Positions 23,611-30,692 of a DNA stretch of 64,000 nt are shown here, in pieces. The position numbers and the translations under genes were made by a program. The stretch's first letter is position 1. Each line of letters opens with the position of its first letter. The DNA is from an uncultured Prevotella sp. GTDB taxonomy: Bacteria > Bacteroidota > Bacteroidia > Bacteroidales > Bacteroidaceae. The stretch is from assembly GCA_900543585.1 (NCBI GenBank), contig UQRP01000009.1, forward strand, positions 3,864 through 67,863, given 5' to 3'. The notes under the pieces are model-generated. The model did not search any database and was not told where the DNA came from. It saw nothing but the letters and a program-made list of their open reading frames with translations.

Positions 23611-25074
23611 ATGAAAAGATTCTTCCATTTCATGACCGTCATTGCCTTAGCAGCACTGACCCTCACCGGTTGCGACGACGTACCCATGCCGTACAACCAG
23701 CCAAACATCAAGCCTAACGAGCCGTCCGGCACTTCCTCACTGCCCTATTCCGACAGCAATCTTAAGGACTGGACGGTATCAACCGTAACAGGTGCAGACT
23801 GGAGTCTGGGCAGCACTTATGCCAAAGCCACAGGATATAATGGTGGTACCACGACAGCTACAGAGACATGGTTGGTATCGCCTACCATCAACACGACAAC
23901 CTCTGATGGCGCTGTTATCAACTTCGACCATGTTATCCGCTATGTCAAGAGTGCTACTGACATCAACAACCACGAGATGTATATCAGCTCTGACTATACG
24001 GGCGACATAAAAACCGCCACATGGACCAAGCTTGACTATAAGCCTGTTGAGAGCGCTACGCAGACCTGGGATTTCTATGCGGCCGATCCTATTCAAATTC
24101 CTGATGCATACTTGAATAAGGATGTTGTTATCGCTTTCAAGTTCACCTGCAACGACCAGAACTCTACAACATGGGAGATTAAGAACTTCAGCGTTAAAGA
24201 GGGTAAGGCCGAGACCGGTGGTGGTGACACACCGGCACCGGGAGAGCCTAAAGGTGATGGTTCACAAGCCAATCCATACAATGCTGCTGCCGCCAACAAA
24301 GCCGCTGCTGCACTCTCTGCTGACGGCAAGTTAGAGAATATCTATGTGAGCGGTATCGTCAGCAAGATAGGTGAAATAAGCACTCAATTTGGAAACGCTA
24401 CTTATTATCTTTCTGAGGATGGTACTACATCAGGCGAACAGTTTGAGGTCTTCCGCGGTCTCTATACTAATGGAGCGAAGTTTACCTCTGAGGACCAGCT
24501 TAAAGTTGGACAGAAAGTTACTGTCTTAGGTACGCTTGTCAACTTTAAGGGTAACACTCCGGAAATGGCACAAGGCAGCAAGATTGTCTCCATTGAAGGT
24601 AGCGGCACAACACCGGAGAATCCCGAGACACCAGGCACAAGCGAAGGCATAACTATTGACGGAACCACTGTGACCTTAACGAATCCAAAGGCTGCAGCTG
24701 GCACAGAGTCTGTAACCTTAGACTTAAATAGTCTTGGTCTCAGCAGCAACAGCGAGGTTTCAGGTCCTTATTCATTCTCTGATGGTACCACGTTTACAGT
24801 GGCTCAAGGCAAAGGGATGAATGCTCCAATATATCATTCTGGCACTAAAGGCTTCAGAATTTATGCTTGCAACACTATCACTTTCAATGCGATAAAGAAG
24901 ATCGCAAAAATTGTATTCACATGCGATAGCTATAAGGGCACAGACTATGTAGGAAACGCAACACAAACCATCACCTTTGATGGTAATACCGCAACCTACA
25001 ACAACTACAACGCAGAAGGAAAAGGTGGCACACAAATACGAATAAAGACCATCACCATCACTTACGCTAAATAG
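23611..25074 (+). CDS. Multidomain lipoprotein (choice-of-anchor-like plus OB-fold)
   Basis: 487 residues. Lipobox LTGC (cysteine near residue 21) is followed by DD, an acidic pattern linked to surface export in Bacteroidetes. Residues 40-200 form a jelly-roll-like domain (WTVSTVTGADWSLG; ETWLVSPTIN), residues 215-335 an OB-fold-like domain (ENIYVSGIVSKIGEIS; QLKVGQKVTVLGTLVNFKG), and residues 345-487 a beta-rich C-terminal domain. Pro/Gly/Thr-rich linkers separate them. It ends the receptor operon and is followed by a strong terminator. Confidence 0.75.
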   Translation: MKRFFHFMTVIALAALTLTGCDDVPMPYNQPNIKPNEPSGTSSLPYSDSNLKDWTVSTVTGADWSLGSTYAKATGYNGGTTTATETWLVSPTINTTTSDGAVINFDHVIRYVKSATDINNHEMYISSDYTGDIKTATWTKLDYKPVESATQTWDFYAADPIQIPDAYLNKDVVIAFKFTCNDQNSTTWEIKNFSVKEGKAETGGGDTPAPGEPKGDGSQANPYNAAAANKAAAALSADGKLENIYVSGIVSKIGEISTQFGNATYYLSEDGTTSGEQFEVFRGLYTNGAKFTSEDQLKVGQKVTVLGTLVNFKGNTPEMAQGSKIVSIEGSGTTPENPETPGTSEGITIDGTTVTLTNPKAAAGTESVTLDLNSLGLSSNSEVSGPYSFSDGTTFTVAQGKGMNAPIYHSGTKGFRIYACNTITFNAIKKIAKIVFTCDSYKGTDYVGNATQTITFDGNTATYNNYNAEGKGGTQIRIKTITITYAK

Positions 25075-25116
25075 TTTGCGAGATTTTTCTTAGTCTCATC
25101 ATCGGACTATATCATT

Positions 25117-25155
25117 TATCCCCAGGGCGCCTCTACCATACGGCACCCTGGGGAT
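25117..25155. terminator. Terminator hairpin
   Basis: TATCCCCAGGG (25117-25127) pairs perfectly with CCCTGGGGATA (25145-25155). It closes the receptor/lipoprotein operon and faces the higBA module. Confidence 0.85.
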
Positions 25156-25223
25156 ATTGATTTCATCTCACTAAGACCTCGTCCCTTGGGACTGGGCTTG
25201 TAATAAGCCACACTCCAGCAAAA

Positions 25224-25532
25224 TCATAAAGCAGCCACCTGCCCGATTCGCTTTATTCGGTCTATCAAGGTAGGATCTTTACGAGCCTGCTGCATGTTAT
25301 ACTTCGCTTGCAGCTTCACAAGCGCATCAGCAGGAATGTCCAATGCAGCCTCGAATATTAGGGCTGTTGCAGGTGTAATCGCACGATGTCCCTTGAGAAT
25401 TTCATTTAAGGCCGTAGGACTCATTCCTACCAACTCTGCAAATTTTCGCTGCGATATTCCACGAGCTTCTAATTCGTCGTTAACAACCTCACCCGGATGG
25501 GTAGCGTAAAATCCATGTCCTAAACTTGCCAT
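25224..25532 (-). CDS. higA: HigA-family antitoxin
   Basis: 102 residues. HTH_3 (XRE) domain with HPGEVVNDELEARGISQRKF and MSPTALNEILKGHRAITPAT, the HigA/VapI pattern. It binds the toxin and represses its own operon. It follows higB by 15 bp, the toxin-first order typical of hig modules. A palindrome upstream of higB is the likely operator. Confidence 0.93.
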   Translation of the reverse strand: MASLGHGFYATHPGEVVNDELEARGISQRKFAELVGMSPTALNEILKGHRAITPATALIFEAALDIPADALVKLQAKYNMQQARKDPTLIDRIKRIGQVAAL

Positions 25533-25547
25533 AACAATTATTCCTCC

Positions 25548-25868
25548 CTATCTTTGATAATGATTCGACAATTCCATAATGTTGCAGATAGTAACAGTCT
25601 TTTCTGCCCCAACTAATTCTGAGCGAAATTCTATACGGTACTGGTTATTCACCCGAACTGACTCTCTGTCTTTTTTATCACCAATAAGCCGTTCATAATG
25701 CAAAGACTTGAAGCGAAACAAATCCTCCACTGATTCAAGAGATTCCATAAGGTCTATTACCCTAATATATTTCTTCACTATCTGAGGCTGAAAACGATGC
25801 TGTTTATCATCTGTCTTACCTCTATAGTAAAGTTCACTCAAATAGTCTTGCTCAAACTTTATTTCCAT
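25548..25868 (-). CDS. higB: HigB/RelE-family toxin
   Basis: 106 residues from the ATG at 25868. A longer in-frame start at 25940 would read through the promoter and operator, so it was rejected. The protein has the RelE/HigB mRNA-interferase pattern: LFRFKSLHYERLIGDKKDRESVRVNNQYRIEFR, then ICNIMELSNHYQR at the C-terminus. Such toxins cut mRNA on the ribosome. AT content is higher than in neighbours, fitting horizontal gain. Confidence 0.9.
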   Translation of the reverse strand: MEIKFEQDYLSELYYRGKTDDKQHRFQPQIVKKYIRVIDLMESLESVEDLFRFKSLHYERLIGDKKDRESVRVNNQYRIEFRSELVGAEKTVTICNIMELSNHYQR

Positions 25869-25881
25869 TCCGCAACCTTTT

Positions 25882-25925
25882 ATGCAAAGGTAATACTTTA
25901 TCTCGACATTCGCAACAAATGCGAA
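25882..25925 (-). promoter_or_regulatory. higBA promoter and putative operator
   Basis: On the minus strand TACCTTTG overlaps 25892-25885, about 16 nt before the higB start. Just upstream lies the palindrome TTCGCAACAAATGCGAA (25909-25925), in the -33 region, a natural place for HigA to bind and shut off the promoter. Confidence 0.6.
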
Positions 25926-26186
25926 CTTTTTATTTTTCATATCCGTTAAGAAGACAGATTTAGAGTTTGCAAACAGCGTTTTTACCCCGCCATCAATAAT
26001 TTATGCCAGGCTAAAGCCGCCGAGTTGATGTTGCTATAAATTATTTATGGCAAGGTAAATTAAGCTATAAAGAGAAGTAGCACAAACCTTTCTTCCACTT
26101 ACAAGACACCGAGAAGACAGATTGGCACATCCATATAGAAACAAAAGGCAAAGGAATGAGACATCAGCAAAGGATGGACCACGCTC

Positions 26187-26513
26187 AATCACAAATCACA
26201 AATCACAAATCACATTAAGGTACTTCACATGTTCCCGCAATGGAATATGGGAGAAGAGAAATTCTACCCATGGAAAGAATAAACCCATGGAAAGAATAAA
26301 CCCATGGAAAGAATAAGAAGTGGAAAGGATAGGGTCTCCTACTTAAGGTAGGAAATAATAATAATTATAATAATATTATTATATTAATTATATATATTAA
26401 GTATATATTATATATCTATATATAATAATGTACGCGTAAATGAAAAATTCTGCGGAGGAGCTTTAGGAAACCATCTACTACCTTTTTGTGATTTGTGATT
26501 TGTGATTTGTGAT
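26187..26513. repeat. 26-bp inverted repeat made of 7-bp words, flanking an AT-rich core
   Basis: The left arm (26187-26216) is AATCACA repeated about four times, and the right arm (26488-26513) is the exact reverse complement over about 26 bp. Between them lie the 17-bp tandem repeat and the AT-only stretch. A further GTGATTTGTGA copy follows at 26597-26607. Confidence 0.9.
26267..26317. repeat. Three tandem copies of a 17-bp unit
   Basis: CCCATGGAAAGAATAAA is repeated at 26267-26283, 26284-26300 and 26301-26317 (the last copy with one end change), followed by a degenerate GTGGAAAGG. Confidence 0.93.
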
Positions 26514-26649
26514 AACGAAAACCAGGAGCTATCCGGTGCACCTGGATATGTAGCATTGGGAATAAAAGGCATGTCAAGAAGAGAAACTGTGATAATGTGA
26601 TTTGTGACGAAATAAAAAGCTCAGCGATAAGGAAATAGTCGGCAGAAAA

Positions 26650-26681
26650 TTTGGTAGGGTGGAGAAATCTTTGTAATTTTG
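26650..26681 (+). promoter_or_regulatory. Promoter of rpmE
   Basis: TTTG (26650-26653), 20 bp, then TAATTTTG (26674-26681): a good match to the Bacteroidetes consensus. The start codon follows at 26730. Confidence 0.75.
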
Positions 26682-26729
26682 CACCCGCTATTATTGGCAG
26701 AACATTATTAATTACATCATAAGAAAACA

Positions 26730-26981
26730 ATGAAAAAAGGTATTCATCCAGAAAACTATCGCCCCGTCGTGTTCAAGGACATGTCCAACGGCGATATGTT
26801 CCTTACAAAGTCTACATGCAAGACTACAGAGACAGTAGAGTTTGAAGGCGAGACTTACCCCGTGGTAAAGGTAGAAATCTCAAGCAGCTCTCACCCCTTC
26901 TATACTGGTAAGAGCAAGCTCGTCGACACAGCTGGTCGTGTTGACCGCTTCATGAACCGCTACGGTAAGCTGAAGAAGTAA
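26730..26981 (+). CDS. rpmE2: Ribosomal protein L31, type B
   Basis: 83 residues, MKKGIHPENYRPVVFKD at the start and HPFYTGKSKLVDTAGRVDRF near the end. Only one cysteine is present, so it is the zinc-free (C-minus, type B) form of the 50S protein L31. It stands alone with its own promoter and a hairpin after it. Confidence 0.97.
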   Translation: MKKGIHPENYRPVVFKDMSNGDMFLTKSTCKTTETVEFEGETYPVVKVEISSSSHPFYTGKSKLVDTAGRVDRFMNRYGKLKK

Positions 26982-27026
26982 GGAAGCCTTCACCTTGGCC
27001 ACTAAGCCAAGGAGACAAGATATACT

Positions 27027-27076
27027 AAGGGTACGACAGAACGTAGTTGCATATACGGTCTTTCGTACCCTTTTTA
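27027..27076 (+). terminator. Hairpin after rpmE
   Basis: AAGGGTACGA (27027-27036) pairs with TCGTACCCTT followed by a T-run. The loop is about 25 nt. It sits between rpmE and the nuclease start (27097), so it may end the first transcript or lie in the leader of the second. Confidence 0.65.
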
Positions 27077-27096
27077 TCTCTTATAACCACTATACT

Positions 27097-27978
27097 ATGA
27101 AATTAAGAATCCTACCTTTTCTTTTCCTCGCCCTTACAATGACCGCTTGCGGCAGCGACAGCAGCGACGGCACGGGCAGCAGTGAATCGGCAAATACCAA
27201 CTCCAACTTTGCCAACGCCAACCCTGCAACACATCGCCTGGAGTTTCCAAAGCTCAAAGACGCTACCACCAATATCGTCATCGTACATAACTCCGGCGGC
27301 GAGGTCAACTACAGCGTGGAATACGATACCAACAAGAAGCTCTCACGCTGGAGCTGTTACGAGATTTATGCGTCCAACAGAGAAACACATACGCAACGCT
27401 ACCGTTCTGACTCCAACCAATATCCCCAAGACCCGCAGTTAGATTCAAAATACCGCTGGAGCACAGACCCCTTCTGGCGCAGCGGCAACTCTCACGGGCA
27501 CCTTTGTCCCTCTGACGACCGTCGAAATTCATACAATGCTAACTATCAGACATTTTATCTGACCAACATGCTACCCCAAAATCAAGCCTTTAATGGTGGA
27601 ACGTGGGAATACATGGAGGAGTGGGTGCGCAATCAGATAACGACCGTGAGCAAGGATACGCTTTATGTCGTCAAAGGCGGCACTATAGACAACGCAAGCC
27701 AATATACGACGATGGACCGCACCGGTGGCAAGCTTACCATCCCAAAATATTATTATATGGCAGTGCTCATGCGCAACAGCAGCGGATATAAAGCCATGGG
27801 ATTTTGGATAGAGCATAAAGCTAACAGCACGAAGAACCTGACGCCCTATGTCGTCAATATTGACAAGCTGGAGTCGCTCACAGGTATCGACTTCTTCTGC
27901 AACCTCCCCGATGACATAGAAAACCACGTGGAGAGTCTGCCCGTGGAGAATGTGAAAAAAGCGTGGGGATTCAAATAA
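27097..27978 (+). CDS. Secreted DNA/RNA non-specific endonuclease (NUC1 family) lipoprotein
   Basis: 293 residues from the ATG at 27097, chosen because it begins a signal peptide with lipobox MTAC (cysteine 18). The beta-beta-alpha-metal nuclease core is visible: SHGHLCPSDDR (132-142) with the general-base His at 135, then LTNMLPQNQAFNGGTWEYMEEWVR with the metal Asn near 166. The usual DRGH reads SHGH here, so the Asp and Arg before the Gly-His pair are replaced. The protein probably cuts extracellular DNA or RNA at the cell surface. Confidence 0.9.
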   Translation: MKLRILPFLFLALTMTACGSDSSDGTGSSESANTNSNFANANPATHRLEFPKLKDATTNIVIVHNSGGEVNYSVEYDTNKKLSRWSCYEIYASNRETHTQRYRSDSNQYPQDPQLDSKYRWSTDPFWRSGNSHGHLCPSDDRRNSYNANYQTFYLTNMLPQNQAFNGGTWEYMEEWVRNQITTVSKDTLYVVKGGTIDNASQYTTMDRTGGKLTIPKYYYMAVLMRNSSGYKAMGFWIEHKANSTKNLTPYVVNIDKLESLTGIDFFCNLPDDIENHVESLPVENVKKAWGFK

Positions 27979-28008
27979 ATCTGACTTTAGTACAGCATAA
28001 TAACAACA

Positions 28009-28037
28009 TAGGGGCGGTCCTCAGCGGCCCGCCCCTA
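28009..28037. terminator. Hairpin between convergent genes
   Basis: TAGGGGCG (28009-28016) pairs with CGCCCCTA (28030-28037); GC-rich inner pairs may extend it. It lies between the NUC1 gene and the convergent lipoprotein gene. Confidence 0.75.
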
Positions 28038-28054
28038 CATTTTACACCTTGAAT

Positions 28055-28726
28055 TTATCTTCTTGTATTCAGTTGCATCGTGCCGCCGGTCAACGGGGTG
28101 ATGCTGTTGCCAGAACCGATGACGCGGTTGCTGACGGAGGCAGCTCGTGTTGCCGACTTAGCCTCGTTGTTGGTCTGACGCTTGAGGTCGATGTAGATAA
28201 GGTCGTTGTTGTTGGTACCTATCATATAACCGCTGAATATTCCATTAGCCTCATCCAAGTGGAAGCCATGCTGACTGGCGCTAAGGTCCATGACGAATGT
28301 AAGGCCATTGCCTGTGAGATAGCGGATGTAGATGTCTCCCGTATTCTCATCGATATACCAGTTGAACTTCAATGTTTGAGTATCCGAGACATTGCCATTG
28401 GCGTCCAGGGTGTAGTCAACCTCGGTACCGGTGCCTTTAATGGCATTGCTGTTGTTCTGCACAAATGTCATATTGGCATAGAACTGACTCCTCTGGCCAT
28501 TGTCGCCATTGGTATATGTCATCGTACCATCCCATTCGCCATTGAGAATCTCAGCCTCATCGAGGACGGTGTTACCATTATTGTCCTGGTAACCGCCACC
28601 ATTATAGTTGGCATTGTTATAGGCATCCATCCAAGGGTCATCCCACGGGTCATCATCACAGCTTGTGAAGAAAGCCGGAGAAGCAACCAGCATAGCCGTT
28701 GCTATGAGCGTAAAAATCTTTTTCAT
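28055..28726 (-). CDS. Surface lipoprotein of unknown function (lipocalin-like)
   Basis: 223 residues from the ATG at 28726. Signal peptide with lipobox FFTSC (cysteine near 23), followed by DDDPWDD, which fits the acidic lipoprotein export signal for surface display in Bacteroidetes. The body has the strands ILNGEWDGTMTY and LTFVMDLSASQHGFHL, resembling small lipocalin-like proteins. The C-terminus is Asn/Thr/Arg rich. An operator-like motif shared with the gene at 15245 lies upstream. Confidence 0.75.
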   Translation of the reverse strand: MKKIFTLIATAMLVASPAFFTSCDDDPWDDPWMDAYNNANYNGGGYQDNNGNTVLDEAEILNGEWDGTMTYTNGDNGQRSQFYANMTFVQNNSNAIKGTGTEVDYTLDANGNVSDTQTLKFNWYIDENTGDIYIRYLTGNGLTFVMDLSASQHGFHLDEANGIFSGYMIGTNNNDLIYIDLKRQTNNEAKSATRAASVSNRVIGSGNSITPLTGGTMQLNTRR

Positions 28727-28751
28727 AGTTGTATTCTTTTTAATTCTGCTG

Positions 28752-28781
28752 CAAAAATACACACTATTTATTGAATAGCAA
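28752..28781 (-). promoter_or_regulatory. Promoter of the surface lipoprotein gene
   Basis: On the minus strand: TTG (28781-28779), 19 bp, TATTTTTG (28759-28752). This is a full -33/-7 match; the start codon follows 25 nt later. Confidence 0.75.
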
Positions 28782-28786
28782 GGGTA

Positions 28787-28834
28787 TTTTTCCTATTCGT
28801 CAGAGGATTTTCCCTATTGAAGATAGGGAAAACC
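28787..28834. promoter_or_regulatory. Operator-like motif, related to 15155-15184
   Basis: GGATTTTCC (28805-28813) and GGGAAAACC (28826-28834) face each other with centres about 21 bp apart; a further half-site with TTTTTCCTATT starts near 28790. Read on the minus strand it contains ATAGGGAAAATCCT and a following GACG, closely matching the motif upstream of the gene at 15245. Confidence 0.6.
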
Positions 28835-28862
28835 AAAAAAACTAAAATTTAGCCCGTCAGTC

Positions 28863-28892
28863 TTGCAGTATGGCATCTTTTTTGTATTTTTG
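28863..28892 (+). promoter_or_regulatory. Promoter of the glutathione peroxidase gene
   Basis: TTG (28863-28865), 19 bp, TATTTTTG (28885-28892); the start codon follows at 28940. Confidence 0.75.
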
Positions 28893-28939
28893 CACCTACA
28901 TAATATTTAAACACATCATAAAGGAAAAGCAAGAAAAAG

Positions 28940-29494
28940 ATGAGAACTGTTTATGAATACTCAGTGAAAGACCGCAAGGGCAATGAAGTTTCACTGAAAG
29001 AGTATGCTAACGAGGTATTACTCATTGTAAACACCGCCACAAAGTGTGGCTTCACGCCCCAGTACGAGGAGCTTGAAAATCTCTACAAGACATACCACGC
29101 TCAGGGCTTCGAGATCCTTGACTTCCCATGCAACCAGTTTGGCCAGCAGGCTCCCGGCACCGACGAGAGTATCCATAACTTCTGTAAGCTCACCTACGGC
29201 ACTGAGTTTCCGCAGTTCAAAAAGATAAAAGTCAATGGCGATGACGCTGCCCCGCTCTATAAATTCCTTAAAGAGCAGAAAGGCTTCGCCGGTTGGGATG
29301 AGACCCACCCTATCTACCCCATCCTCGACAAGATGCTCTCTGAGGCTGACCCCAACTACAAGGAGAGCCCCGACATCAAGTGGAACTTCACCAAGTTCCT
29401 CATCAACAAGAAGGGGCAGGTCGTCAAGCGCTATGAGCCTACCGAAAAGATAGCCAACATCGCCAAGGACATCGAGGAGCTCCTCAACGCCTAA
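28940..29494 (+). CDS. Glutathione peroxidase family protein (cysteine type)
   Basis: 184 residues. NTATKCGFTPQYEEL carries the peroxidatic cysteine (C36) in place of selenocysteine, FPCNQFGQQAPG the Gln of the tetrad, and WNFTKFLI the Trp and Asn. Bacterial enzymes of this type usually draw electrons from thioredoxin. Thioredoxin reductase is the next gene, 28 bp downstream, so both probably form one peroxide-defence unit. No signal peptide: cytoplasmic. Confidence 0.95.
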   Translation: MRTVYEYSVKDRKGNEVSLKEYANEVLLIVNTATKCGFTPQYEELENLYKTYHAQGFEILDFPCNQFGQQAPGTDESIHNFCKLTYGTEFPQFKKIKVNGDDAAPLYKFLKEQKGFAGWDETHPIYPILDKMLSEADPNYKESPDIKWNFTKFLINKKGQVVKRYEPTEKIANIAKDIEELLNA

Positions 29495-29522
29495 CGATTG
29501 TTTCACTTAATAACACCCAACT

Positions 29523-30455
29523 ATGGAAAACACAAAATGCTTGATAATAGGCAGTGGACCTGCCGGTTACACTGCCGCCGTCTATGCGGGTCGCGCCAAT
29601 CTGAGTCCTATCCAGTATAGCGGTCTCCAGCCTGGCGGCCAGCTCACCACGACCTCTATCGTAGAGAACTTCCCCGGTTTCCCCGACGGCATCGACGCCA
29701 ACCAGCTCATGATGGACATGCGCCAGCAGGCTGAGAAGTTCGGTGCTGATGTCCGCGACGGTGTCATCACCGACGTCGACTTCTCTCAGAAGCCTTATGT
29801 GGCCACCGTTGACAATGGCGACAAGATAGCCGCTGAGACCATCATCATCGCTACCGGTGCCTCTGCCAAATACCTCGGTCTTGCCGACGAGCAGAAATAC
29901 AGCGGCCAGGGCGTCTCAGCCTGCGCTACCTGCGACGGATTCTTCTACCGCAAGAAGGTCGTGGCCGTGGTGGGCGGTGGCGACACAGCCTGTGAGGAAG
30001 CCACCTACCTCTCCGGACTGGCCAACAAGGTCTATATGATTGTCCGCAAGCCTTATCTCCGCGCCACAGAGATTATGAAAAAGCGCGTGGAGGAGAACCC
30101 GAAGATAGAAATCCTCTATGAGACCAACACGCTCGGTCTCTACGGCGACAACGGTCTGGAGGGTGCTCACCTCGTATGGCGCAAGGGCGAGGCTGACGAG
30201 AAGAAATACGACCTGCCTATCGACGGCTTCTTCCTCGCCATCGGCCATAAGCCCAACACCGACATCTTCCGTGGTAAGCTCGACATGGATGCCGTGGGAT
30301 ATATCCGCACCGAGCGCGACACACCGCGCACCAGCGTGGAGGGTGTCTTTGCTGCCGGCGACTGCGCCGACCCCACCTACCGCCAGGCCATCGTGGCTGC
30401 CGGAAGCGGCTGCAAGGCTGCTATAGAGGTGGAGAGATACCTCGCCGCAAAATAG
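29523..30455 (+). CDS. trxB: Thioredoxin-disulfide reductase
   Basis: 310 residues. FAD motif GSGPAG (10-15), redox pair CATC (C134, C137), NADPH motif GGGDTA (151-156), and the final GVFAAGDCADP FAD contact. It reduces thioredoxin with NADPH in the cytoplasm. It lies just downstream of the peroxidase gene and is followed by two hairpins. Confidence 0.97.
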   Translation: MENTKCLIIGSGPAGYTAAVYAGRANLSPIQYSGLQPGGQLTTTSIVENFPGFPDGIDANQLMMDMRQQAEKFGADVRDGVITDVDFSQKPYVATVDNGDKIAAETIIIATGASAKYLGLADEQKYSGQGVSACATCDGFFYRKKVVAVVGGGDTACEEATYLSGLANKVYMIVRKPYLRATEIMKKRVEENPKIEILYETNTLGLYGDNGLEGAHLVWRKGEADEKKYDLPIDGFFLAIGHKPNTDIFRGKLDMDAVGYIRTERDTPRTSVEGVFAAGDCADPTYRQAIVAAGSGCKAAIEVERYLAAK

Positions 30456-30505
30456 GATTTAGTAGAAGTCCGGAAATTTTGCTGAGAAGTCCGGAAGGAC
30501 AGTCT

Positions 30506-30617
30506 GAAGGCCAGAAGTCCGGAAGTCCGGAAGTCCAGTCATATGATTAAGCATCTGCCTATCAGGTAGTGCTATAGTAATGACTGGACTTCCGGACTTC
30601 CGGCCTTCTGGGCTTCT
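30506..30617. repeat. Very long hairpin with repeated AAGTCCGG words
   Basis: Left arm from about 30506 to 30542 and right arm 30580-30617 are complementary over about 37 bp with few mismatches; the loop is 37 nt. The left arm, and the sequence leading into it from 30484, is made of repeated GAAGTCCG words. It follows trxB, but a separate standard terminator lies just downstream. Confidence 0.9.
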
Positions 30618-30627
30618 AAAAAAATAT

Positions 30628-30659
30628 ACGAATGCAGTTGCTGCATTCGTTTTTTTTTC
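30628..30659 (+). terminator. Intrinsic terminator overlapping the susC promoter
   Basis: ACGAATGCAG (30628-30637), loop TTG, CTGCATTCGT (30641-30650), then nine T. The loop TTG (30638-30640) is also the best -33 element for the susC-like gene: 20 bp later comes TAAATTTG (30661-30668). Confidence 0.9.
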
Positions 30660-30668
30660 TTAAATTTG
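30638..30668 (+). promoter_or_regulatory. Promoter of the susC/susD pair
   Basis: TTG (30638-30640), 20 bp, TAAATTTG (30661-30668), start codon at 30693. The -33 element is inside the terminator hairpin of the previous transcript. Confidence 0.65.
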
Positions 30669-30692
30669 CCACATTAAACCAAAATACGAGCC

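Larger units (their letters stand above)
25941..26729. other. Repeat-rich gap without a convincing gene
   Basis: This 789-bp gap holds no coding region that I can support. It contains an inverted repeat built of AATCACA words, a 17-bp tandem repeat, and an AT-only stretch of about 75 bp. The promoter of rpmE lies at its right end. The structure suggests remnants of a non-coding element, not a broken gene. Confidence 0.7.

Noticed and set aside
25868..25940. Longer HigB start at 25940
   Set aside because: It would place the -7 element and the operator palindrome inside the coding region; the shorter form matches the family length.
26349..26425. Replication origin in the AT-only tract
   Set aside because: No DnaA-box-like TTATCCACA clusters and no dnaA, dnaN or gidA genes nearby.
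26122..26730. Small open frames on both strands in the repeat-rich gap
   Set aside because: They translate the simple repeats and AT-rich DNA, have no recognisable domain, and one runs over the rpmE promoter.
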